The notes beneath the pieces were generated by a model that saw only the letters and a list, made by a program, of their open reading frames with translations, made no database searches and was not told where the DNA came from. Shown piece after piece: positions 15,661 through 20,713 of a DNA stretch of 20,713 nt. Source of the stretch: Bacteroidales bacterium UBA1181 (lineage in GTDB: Bacteria; Bacteroidota; Bacteroidia; Bacteroidales; Paludibacteraceae). The position numbers and the translations under genes were made by a program. The number at the start of each line of letters is the position of its first letter. The first letter of the stretch is position 1. The stretch is from assembly GCA_002310215.1 (NCBI GenBank), contig DBYR01000016.1, positions 44,125 to 64,837 of the forward strand, in the 5' to 3' direction.

Positions 15661-16371
15661 ATGGCAAAGTTTAAAAGAGTCTTATTGAAGCTTAGCGGCG
15701 AGTCGCTGATGGGCGAAAAAGGGTATGGTATCGACGAGAATAGACTGGGCGAATATGCCGCCCAAATCAAGGAAATAGCTGACATGGGCGTCCAACTGGG
15801 CATCGTCATCGGCGGTGGTAACATCTTCCGTGGCTTGTCTGGCTCGAAAAAGGGCTTCGACCGTGTGAAGGGCGACCAGATGGGTATGCTCGCCACGACG
15901 ATCAACGCATTGGCCCTCTGCTCGGCTCTGACGGCCGCCGGCGCGAAGTGCAAGGTGCTGACCGCTATCCGCATGGAGCCTATCGGAGAGTTCTATACCA
16001 AGGATAAGGCCCTCGAACTGCTCAACGCAGGCTATATCACCATCTTCGCCGCTGGTACGGGCTGCCCGTACTTCACCACCGATACGGGCTCTTCCCTCCG
16101 TGGCATCGAGATCGAGGCGGACGCTATGTTCAAGGGCACGCGCGTGGACGGTATCTACACCGCCGACCCGGAGAAGGATCCTTCCGCCACGAAGTTCGAC
16201 GATATCTCTTACGACGAGATCCTCGTGCGCAACCTGAAGGTCATGGACCTCTCCGCTACGGTGATGTGCCGCGACAACGGTCTCCCTATCGTGGTCTTCA
16301 ACATGGATAAACCGGGCAACCTGAAGCGCGTGATCGCCGGTGAGAACATCGGTACCTACGTGCATCCGTGA
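15661..16371 (+). CDS. pyrH: UMP kinase
   Basis: A 236-residue UMP kinase of the amino-acid-kinase fold, unrelated in fold to eukaryotic UMP/CMP kinases. It makes UDP from UMP and ATP, a step on the way to UTP, CTP and nucleotide sugars, in the cytoplasm. Motifs are KLSGESLMG at 10-18, GGGNIFRG at 51-58, GDQMGMLAT at 71-79, GTGCPYFTTDT at 132-142 and VDGIYTADP at 162-170. It is usually near tsf or frr in many bacteria, but here it stands alone between two terminators with its own promoter. Its codons favour CTG, GCC and GGC, unlike the ribosomal genes next door. Confidence 0.97.
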   Translation: MAKFKRVLLKLSGESLMGEKGYGIDENRLGEYAAQIKEIADMGVQLGIVIGGGNIFRGLSGSKKGFDRVKGDQMGMLATTINALALCSALTAAGAKCKVLTAIRMEPIGEFYTKDKALELLNAGYITIFAAGTGCPYFTTDTGSSLRGIEIEADAMFKGTRVDGIYTADPEKDPSATKFDDISYDEILVRNLKVMDLSATVMCRDNGLPIVVFNMDKPGNLKRVIAGENIGTYVHP

Positions 16372-16394
16372 TGTGCTTTGGGGGCGAAACTATT

Positions 16395-16422
16395 AAAGCG
16401 GGGATGGGTCTCCGCTTTTTTT
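16395..16422 (+). terminator. Intrinsic terminator after pyrH
   Basis: AAAGCGGGGA and TCTCCGCTTT form a 10-pair stem (one G-T pair) around a TGGG loop, ending in a run of seven Ts. It is 23 bases after the pyrH stop. Confidence 0.88.
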
Positions 16423-16449
16423 GTGACTTCTCCGTGCGACGCAATTTGT

Positions 16450-16691
16450 TATTTACTATTTAACGATTTACGATTTACCCTCTTAGATTTACTATTTGAC
16501 GATTTACTATTTACCCTCTGGGATTTACTATTTGACCATTTACAATTTACTATTTTTGAGGCGATTGGCTGTTGGAACGTTGGGGGGATTTACTATTTGA
16601 CTATTTACAATTTACTATTTTGGGGGCGATCTGCTGTTGGAATGTTTTGTGATTTACTATTTGGCTATTTACGATTTACTATTTGGCTATT
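16450..16691. repeat. Degenerate TTTAC-type repeat array with 65-base compound units
   Basis: The 379-base gap between pyrH and the next gene is mostly this array. Short units of the form ATTTACT, ATTTGAC and GATTTAC follow one another with small variations. A longer period is laid on top: the unit starting at 16522 recurs at 16587 (65 bases later), including GGCGAT..GCTGTTGGAA..GTT, and partly again at 16651. The array is A/T-rich, has no convincing coding content, and ends just before the next promoter. Confidence 0.85.
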
Positions 16692-16692
16692 T

Positions 16693-16722
16693 TTTGCGGT
16701 CTCGCGATTATTGTTATCTTTG
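16693..16722 (+). promoter_or_regulatory. Promoter of the transglutaminase-like gene
   Basis: TTTG at 16693-16696, 18 bases, then TATCTTTG at 16715-16722, a perfect TAnnTTTG. Transcription would start about 20 bases before the ATG at 16751, which also argues against the longer upstream reading frame. Confidence 0.65.
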
Positions 16723-16750
16723 TCTTAGACTATGTCATAATGTGGAGTAT

Positions 16751-17821
16751 ATGAAGAGAAGTGCTGTTATAATGTTTCTGCTGATGCTCTCCTGCTTCGC
16801 GATGGGTGCGGAGGAGTTGAGTGAGCCTGTCAATGTTCCTAAAGAGTATTCGAAGGATATTGATGCGCTGGCGAAGTATATCAAAGAGAATTGCCGTGAC
16901 ACGCGCCAGATGCTTTGGTCGCTGCAGAACTGGTTGTCGGAGAATGTCATGTATGATCTCTCCGTGACGGATGTCCAGACTAGGTATAACGCCGCGGACT
17001 TGGCCAATTGGACTTTGCGTAACAAGAAGGGCGTGTGCACTAACTATGCGAGCCTCTTTTCCGAGGCCTCCAACAGGATGGGCATCCCCATGTTCATCAT
17101 TGAGGGTTATACGCCGAAAGACAATATCGTGGGGGAGGGTGGTCATGCGTGGTGCGCCTGCATCATCGACAGCGTCCCTTATATGTTCGACCCGACCTGG
17201 TGCAGCGGATATTTCGAGCCGGGTAATCCCCGCGCCTACCACCAGCGCCTGGAAAATAAATTCTTCATGGTCTCTCCGGATAGCCTGAAGGAGAGCCACG
17301 TCCCTTACGACCCGCTGATGCGTCTGGGGGCGGGGGGGTCGCAGGACCTGACCTCGGGGGATACGATGAACCCGCCTGCCGTGGATGGAATGGGCTGGCT
17401 GGACTCGCTGACCGCTTATTTCCGGTTGGACTCCCTCGAACAGAAAAAGGCCCTCTACGAGAGGCTTGTCCGCAACGGGGACGGCAATAAGCTGGCGGTC
17501 AAGTATAAGGAGAACGTGAAACATTACATCGACGCGTGCACGTTGGAGGAACAGCAGCATAGGTGTGAACGGATCATCTACCAAATCAGTGACCTGCACA
17601 ACCGCATCGTGGACCTCAACTTCGTGAGCCCGGGGGCGGAACGCTCGATGCAGAACAAGATCGGGGAGCTTAAGGCTGAACTGAACGATATCCTGTCGCA
17701 GACGAATTCCGTGACGACACCGGTGCTCGCTAAACCTGCCCGGCAGATCAGCTCTTACGTTCAGGACCTTATCAGGAAAGTGGATAAATGCGGGACGATG
17801 CTGAAGAAGAAAAAGAAGTAG
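16751..17821 (+). CDS. Exported transglutaminase-fold protein
   Basis: A 356-residue protein with a signal peptide at about 1-20 (MKRSAVIMFLLMLSCFAMGA), so it is exported to the periplasm or cell surface. Residues ~35-155 match the transglutaminase-like cysteine-protease fold. Cys96 lies in KKGVCTNYASLF, His132 in GGHAWCACI and Asp147 in MFDPTWCSG, a complete Cys-His-Asp triad. The FMVSPDSLKESHVPYDPL stretch at 172-189 resembles the segment that follows this fold in relatives of the CYK3 group. The rest is predicted to be helical, with an Arg/Lys/Glu-rich region at about 225-315 and a lysine-rich end. Such domains may cross-link or cleave proteins; the substrate is unknown. The frame is open upstream to 16637, but the promoter and signal peptide fix the start at 16751. 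It stands alone, with no clear terminator after it. Confidence 0.85.
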   Translation: MKRSAVIMFLLMLSCFAMGAEELSEPVNVPKEYSKDIDALAKYIKENCRDTRQMLWSLQNWLSENVMYDLSVTDVQTRYNAADLANWTLRNKKGVCTNYASLFSEASNRMGIPMFIIEGYTPKDNIVGEGGHAWCACIIDSVPYMFDPTWCSGYFEPGNPRAYHQRLENKFFMVSPDSLKESHVPYDPLMRLGAGGSQDLTSGDTMNPPAVDGMGWLDSLTAYFRLDSLEQKKALYERLVRNGDGNKLAVKYKENVKHYIDACTLEEQQHRCERIIYQISDLHNRIVDLNFVSPGAERSMQNKIGELKAELNDILSQTNSVTTPVLAKPARQISSYVQDLIRKVDKCGTMLKKKKK

Positions 17822-18035
17822 CCGACGGTCGGGATGGACTGCTGCCACGTGTTTCACCGTAATGTGCGCTCGGCTCTTTCATTTAGACGAAGCATGGAGC
17901 GATAGTTCCTCACGGAGAAAATGGTTCACGTAGTTTGATGCGAAATTACCGCATCCGACTAATCGTAAATTGTAAATCGTAAAATAGTAAATGTCATATA
18001 TCTAATGCAGTATATGAAACCGCCGTATGTACGCG
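17822..18035. other. Gap with hairpin and inverted repeat copy
   Basis: No gene is supported between the transglutaminase-like gene and the next promoter. A 6-pair hairpin (GATGCG, 7-base loop, CGCATC) lies at 17937-17955 without a T run. A reverse-oriented copy of the TTTAC-type repeat follows it at 17959-17994. No convincing terminator is seen. Confidence 0.6.
17959..17994 (-). repeat. Inverted copy of the TTTAC-type repeat
   Basis: Read on the minus strand, this stretch gives ATTTACTATTTTACGATTT followed by ACAATTTACGATT, closely matching units at 16522-16556 and 16651-16680. It lies in the opposite orientation on the other side of the transglutaminase-like gene. Confidence 0.75.
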
Positions 18036-18065
18036 TTGCTTTTTCCCCGAATCTTTTTATCTTTG
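18036..18065 (+). promoter_or_regulatory. Promoter of the EamA transporter unit
   Basis: TTG at 18036-18038, 19 bases, then TATCTTTG at 18058-18065: consensus sequence and spacing for the Bacteroidetes primary sigma factor. Transcription would start near 18071, leaving a leader of only about 4-10 bases. Confidence 0.72.
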
Positions 18066-18074
18066 TGAAAACGG

Positions 18075-18992
18075 ATGATTATGTTGAAGTTGACCAAACG
18101 CCAATATGGTATCTTACTCGCTTTGCTGGGTGCGACGCTCTATGCGGTGAACGCTCCTTTCTCGAAGATCGTGCTTGATTACCTGCCGCCTATCCTGACG
18201 GCTGGATTCCTCTATCTGGGTTCGGGCCTGGGTATGCTGGCGATCGCGTCGTTCAGGAGCCGCCACGGCACGGATAATGTGGAGAAGAAACTGGACCGCA
18301 AGGAGTGGCCGTATGTCTTAGCGATGATCGCCTTGGATATCGTGGGACCGATCTGCCTCATGGTGGGCTTGCAGAAGACCACGGCGGCGAACGCTTCCCT
18401 GTTGAGCGATTTCGAGATCGTGGCGACCGCCCTTCTCGCATGGCTCTTCTTCCGTGAGCGGATCTCCAAGCGGCTTTGGGTGGGCATCGCCTTCGTGACG
18501 CTCTCTTGCTGCGTGCTCTCCTGCGAGGAGATGGACAGCCTGCGCTTCTCTTCCGGCTCCTTGTACGTTATCTTGGCGGCTTTCTGCTGGGGATTGGACA
18601 ATAACTGCACCCGACGGATCGCCTCGAAGGATCCGATGCAGATCGTCCTCATGAAGGGCATCTTTTCGGGGGTCGGCATGCTCCTGATCGGTTTCCTCAT
18701 CGGGGAGACCATCGAGGTTATCTGGCCCATCTTCGCGGCGATGGCCATCGGATTGGTCTCGTACGGCTTGAGTGTCTTCGTCGACATCTATGCGCAACGG
18801 TCGTTGGGTGCCGCCCGTACGAGTGCCTACTATGCGGTCGCTCCCTTCATCGGCACGGGTCTCTCGCTGCTGATCTTCCGGCAGACGCCGCCCCACACCT
18901 ATTGGGTGGGACTAGCCCTGATGGCGGTGGGCGCTTGGCTGTGCGCCAAGGATTCTTTCGACGATAAGATAAATATGTTAAATGATAATTGA
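18075..18992 (+). CDS. EamA/DMT-family membrane transporter
   Basis: A 305-residue inner-membrane protein with about ten hydrophobic segments in two similar halves, the usual shape of drug/metabolite transporters with two EamA domains. The first half starts QYGILLALLGATLYAVNAPF, with ANASLLSDFEIVATALLAWL forming segment 4. The second half starts SLYVILAAFCWGLDNNCTRR and ends YWVGLALMAVGAWLCA. Substrates in this family range from amino acids to metabolites and cannot be told from the sequence. ATGs at 18075 and 18081 are in frame. With a predicted transcript start near 18071 the second may be the real one, giving 303 residues. The PH-like gene starts 6 bases after the stop, so both are probably one transcript. 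Confidence 0.88.
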   Translation: MIMLKLTKRQYGILLALLGATLYAVNAPFSKIVLDYLPPILTAGFLYLGSGLGMLAIASFRSRHGTDNVEKKLDRKEWPYVLAMIALDIVGPICLMVGLQKTTAANASLLSDFEIVATALLAWLFFRERISKRLWVGIAFVTLSCCVLSCEEMDSLRFSSGSLYVILAAFCWGLDNNCTRRIASKDPMQIVLMKGIFSGVGMLLIGFLIGETIEVIWPIFAAMAIGLVSYGLSVFVDIYAQRSLGAARTSAYYAVAPFIGTGLSLLIFRQTPPHTYWVGLALMAVGAWLCAKDSFDDKINMLNDN

Positions 18993-18998
18993 TTGAAT

Positions 18999-19367
18999 AT
19001 GGGTTTGATAGATTCTATACTCGGTAAGGCGAGTGAGGTGGACGGAAAGAAGATCAGAAGTGATTTCGAGAATGTCCTTTTGGAGAATGAAACGGTGGAA
19101 ACGGCTTTTGCGGTCTCCCGCCAATGTCTGTTGTTCACGGACAAGCGAATGATTTTCATGGATGTGCAGGGGCTCATCAAGTCGGAGAATGCCTTCACCT
19201 CTGTTCCGTACCGAAGCGTCGTCACCTTTTCCGCGAACTTCGCGAAGCCATGCACTCTGACGATCTATCTGGTCGGCAGGGAGAAACCTTTCGTGTTCGA
19301 GTTCGGCCGCGAGTCGGGGCTGGAGACGGCGCAGATGTTGTTGGCGGCACACGTGGGAGAATTATGA
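18999..19367 (+). CDS. Small PH-like-fold protein (bPH_1 type)
   Basis: A 122-residue soluble protein without signal peptide. It resembles bacterial pleckstrin-homology-like proteins of the PF08000 type: MGLIDSILGKASEVD at the start, then an ETVETAFAVSRQCLLFTDKRMIFMDVQG core and SVPYRSVVTFSA, then a strand with LTIYLVGREKPFVFEFG. The role of these proteins is mostly unknown. An in-frame TTG at 18993 would add two residues; the ATG fits the family start better. It follows the transporter by 6 bases. The TGA stop overlaps the first unit of a heptanucleotide repeat, so the gene ends exactly where the repeat region begins. Confidence 0.8.
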   Translation: MGLIDSILGKASEVDGKKIRSDFENVLLENETVETAFAVSRQCLLFTDKRMIFMDVQGLIKSENAFTSVPYRSVVTFSANFAKPCTLTIYLVGREKPFVFEFGRESGLETAQMLLAAHVGEL

Positions 19368-19389
19368 ATTAAGAATTAAGAATTAAGAA
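19366..19389. repeat. Heptanucleotide tandem repeat (GAATTAA)3
   Basis: Three perfect 7-base units followed by GAA. The first unit shares two bases with the TGA stop of the upstream gene. Confidence 0.9.
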
Positions 19390-19421
19390 ACGTCAGTTCG
19401 ACGAAGTCAATTTTGAATTAA

Positions 19422-19494
19422 GTGCATCTCTACACGATGTGCGCACCCCAGCCCTGAAAGGGCTCTACAAATATAGCCCAGGGCAGCGCCCTGG
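19422..19494. repeat. Three-hairpin module, copy 1 (73 bases)
   Basis: Hairpin A pairs GTGCATC with GATGTGC (7-base loop, two G-T pairs). Hairpin B is AGCCCT-GAA-AGGGCT at 19450-19464. Hairpin C is CCAGGGC-AGC-GCCCTGG at 19478-19494. CTACAAATATAG links B and C. The second copy lies 109 bases downstream. Confidence 0.88.
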
Positions 19495-19496
19495 AA

Positions 19497-19529
19497 AATT
19501 ATGAATTATGAATTATGAATTATGAATTA
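19497..19529. repeat. Heptanucleotide tandem repeat (AATTATG)4
   Basis: Four perfect 7-base units plus AATTA, lying directly between the two 73-base modules. Confidence 0.92.
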
Positions 19530-19530
19530 C

Positions 19531-19603
19531 GTGCATCTCTACACGATGCGCAAATCCCAGCCCTGAAAGGGCTCTACAAATATAGCCTAGGGCAGCGCCC
19601 TAT
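19531..19603. repeat. Three-hairpin module, copy 2 (73 bases)
   Basis: Same length as copy 1, with 66 of 73 positions identical by hand count. Hairpin B is unchanged. In hairpin C a C:G pair has become T:A, keeping the pairing, though the outermost pair is lost. In hairpin A, GATGTGC has become GATGCGC, which turns a G-T pair into G-C. Confidence 0.88.
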
Positions 19604-19619
19604 GGCGACATCCCCCAGG

Positions 19620-19637
19620 CAGGGGTGTAAACCCCTG
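19620..19637. repeat. Palindrome CAGGGGT/ACCCCTG
   Basis: A 7-pair inverted repeat with a GTAA loop, 16 bases after module copy 2. A variant of hairpin B (GCCCTGAAGGGGC) follows at 19664-19676. Confidence 0.75.
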
Positions 19638-19714
19638 TGAATGAAACAACGAGTGTATTTATAGCCCTGAAGGGGCGACACCATGATAATTGTGAATTTT
19701 AAATTATGAATTGT

Positions 19715-19740
19715 AGGGGCGAATAACATTCGCCCCTTTT
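19715..19740 (+). terminator. Strong hairpin with T run
   Basis: AGGGGCGAAT and ATTCGCCCCT form a perfect 10-pair stem with an AAC loop, followed by TTTT. It could end transcription of the transporter/PH unit 350 bases upstream, but it belongs to a palindrome type that I have seen repeated in many genomes, so it may be a repeat first and a terminator second. Confidence 0.5.
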
Positions 19741-19757
19741 CATTTGTTATGAATTAT

Positions 19758-19778
19758 GCGCATCCCTACATGATGCGC
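19758..19778. repeat. Isolated hairpin A of the module
   Basis: GCGCATC, CCTACAT, GATGCGC: hairpin A with a perfect 7-pair stem, preceded by a TTATGAATTATG heptamer remnant. The rest of the module is missing. Confidence 0.75.
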
Positions 19779-20086
19779 CCACCCTTCGTTATTGCCCTAA
19801 TTCATGGTATTGTCCCTCCCATTCTCATTGACATTAAATAAGAAATAACAAACAAACGAATTATATATTTAAATAATTCCCTGTATTTAAAGTATTTCTG
19901 CTAACTTTCTTATTCTTTTTGTAAAGTGTTCCCCATGATTGGTGGTTGATGCCGCCGATGATAGGAAATGTGTGTTTATTGAAGCTATAAAAATATGTGA
20001 ATGGACGTGAATTGCTTTTCTATGGTATTGGATCATCGCCCCATCGCTATGGCTTGGCATTAGTGTAGAATAAAAAATTACAGCTT

Positions 20087-20713
20087 ATGAGAAAAATAAT
20101 TACTGCTTTCATGCTATTGCTTTGCGCCGTCTGCATGGCGAGCGCGGCCAATTACCTCACCTTTACGGCGGAGGAGGATGGTTCCACGTTTGGAATTGTG
20201 AACAACGAAGGAAATAATCCTGACGTGCAGTATTCATTAGATGGCGGAGAAACCTGGACCACACTGGCTGCAGGAGATACCATCACGTTGTCCCATAAGG
20301 GAAACAAGGCTTTGTTGAGAGGAGTCAATCCACAAGGTTTCTCAAGGGATGGACAATATTCAACATTTAAAATGACCGGAAAAGTGGCCGCCAACGGAAG
20401 TGTGATGAGCCTGATTGATGGAGTAGGTGTTTCTACGGAGATTCCTAATGGTTTATGTTTTAATAGTTTATTCGGGGATTGCGCTAGTCTGACGCAAGCT
20501 CCGGAATTGCCGGCGACGACATTGACTGATTATTGTTATTCTGGAATGTTCTCAGGATGCACGAGTCTGACGCAAGCCCCCGAACTGCCTGCGATGACAT
20601 TTGCGGCTGGTTGTTACGCGTTCATGTTCGCATACTGTACCAGCTTGACGCAAGCTCCTGAGTTGCCTGCTACAACGTTGGCGGAAGATTGTTACGCGTT
20701 CATGTTCGAATAC
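20087..20713 (+). CDS. Secreted BspA-like repeat protein (3' end outside window)
   Basis: The first 209 residues of a longer protein; the frame is open at the window end. Residues 1-20 (MRKIITAFMLLLCAVCMASA) are a signal peptide. Residues ~21-125 form a beta-rich domain with QYSLDGGETWTTL at 49-61, common ahead of such repeats. From residue 132 on, 26-residue repeats begin: C(A/T)SLTQAPELPA(T/M)T(L/F), then CY..MF. Starts are at Cys132, Cys158 and Cys184, exactly 78 bases apart. This fits BspA-type leucine-rich repeat surface proteins, linked in some species to adhesion; the role here is inferred only from the family. Any C-terminal sorting signal is out of view. No Shine-Dalgarno site is visible. 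Confidence 0.85.
   Translation, partial: MRKIITAFMLLLCAVCMASAANYLTFTAEEDGSTFGIVNNEGNNPDVQYSLDGGETWTTLAAGDTITLSHKGNKALLRGVNPQGFSRDGQYSTFKMTGKVAANGSVMSLIDGVGVSTEIPNGLCFNSLFGDCASLTQAPELPATTLTDYCYSGMFSGCTSLTQAPELPAMTFAAGCYAFMFAYCTSLTQAPELPATTLAEDCYAFMFEY

Larger units (their letters stand above)
19368..20086. other. 719-base gene-free region with repeats and palindromes
   Basis: No reading frame here looks real. Positions 19366-19780 are filled with heptamer arrays, two 73-base three-hairpin modules and further palindromes, listed separately. Positions 19781-20086 are A/T-rich with no repeat that I can see. TAACTTTC at 19902-19909 is a weak match to the -7 consensus but has no TTG upstream, so the promoter of the following gene is not clear. 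Confidence 0.75.

Noticed and set aside
16378..16728. A 116-codon frame after pyrH
   Set aside because: Its translation is only the TTTAC repeats read as hydrophobic residues, and it crosses the pyrH terminator.
16637..16750. A longer N-terminus for the transglutaminase-like protein
   Set aside because: It would be encoded by the repeat array and the promoter, and would bury the signal peptide 38 residues inside the protein.
17823..17834. CCGACGGTCGGG as a terminator after the transglutaminase-like gene
   Set aside because: The loop would be too small for a full stem and no T run follows.
16730..17857. A 375-codon open frame on the minus strand opposite the transglutaminase-like gene
   Set aside because: It lies wholly antisense to a gene with promoter, signal peptide and catalytic motifs. 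Its product is rich in Arg/His without any recognisable domain, as expected for a shadow of GC-rich codons.
19422..19603. A CRISPR array
   Set aside because: Only two long copies, with internal hairpins and an A/T heptamer between them; no unique spacers and no cas genes in the window.
20152..20394. An 80-codon minus-strand frame
   Set aside because: Antisense to the N-terminal part of the repeat protein, whose signal peptide and repeats are clear.

Overview
The window reads as a chromosomal segment of a Bacteroidetes bacterium, most likely order Bacteroidales. Three things point there: the gene order (fusA running straight into the S10 operon without tuf), start regions that are A/T-rich and mostly lack Shine-Dalgarno sites, and promoters of the Bacteroidetes type (TTG, 18-20 bases, TAnnTTTG). 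The protein sequences of L22, L36, S14, S4 and L17 also have the forms I associate with this group. I cannot name the genus from sequence alone.

Positions 1-15504 are one uninterrupted plus-strand block of translation genes. It opens with the 3' end of fusA (EF-G). It then runs through the S10 operon (rpsJ, rplC, rplD, rplW, rplB, rpsS, rplV, rpsC, rplP, rpmC, rpsQ), the spc operon (rplN, rplX, rplE, rpsN, rpsH, rplF, rplR, rpsE, rpmD, rplO, secY, with map, infA and rpmJ) and the alpha operon (rpsM, rpsK, rpsD, rpoA, rplQ). No gene in this series is missing or broken. Gaps are mostly 2-30 bases, and rplC/rplD, rplX/rplE and rplO/secY overlap. The two larger gaps, before rpsH and before rpsD, both hold inverted repeats that could be regulatory RNA structures. 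A strong hairpin terminator closes the block at 15522-15554.

Positions 15555-19367 hold single genes or short units, each with a recognisable Bacteroidetes promoter. They are pyrH (UMP kinase) with its own terminator, an exported transglutaminase-fold protein, and a two-gene unit of an EamA-type membrane transporter followed by a small PH-like-fold protein. Codon choice shifts here from the TTG/AAG/GAG-rich style of the ribosomal genes to more CTG/GCC/GGC. Degenerate TTTAC-type repeats sit upstream of the transglutaminase gene, and an inverted copy lies downstream.

Positions 19368-20086 are a 719-base gene-free stretch. Its first 410 bases are packed with heptanucleotide tandem repeats, two 73-base copies of a three-hairpin module, and several further palindromes. 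The window ends inside a secreted BspA-like repeat protein with exact 26-residue (78-base) repeats. Nothing here is clearly a new defence or metabolic system. The most rewarding places to look are the palindromic module, the possible pseudoknot before rpsD, and the short list of genes that keep a strong Shine-Dalgarno site.
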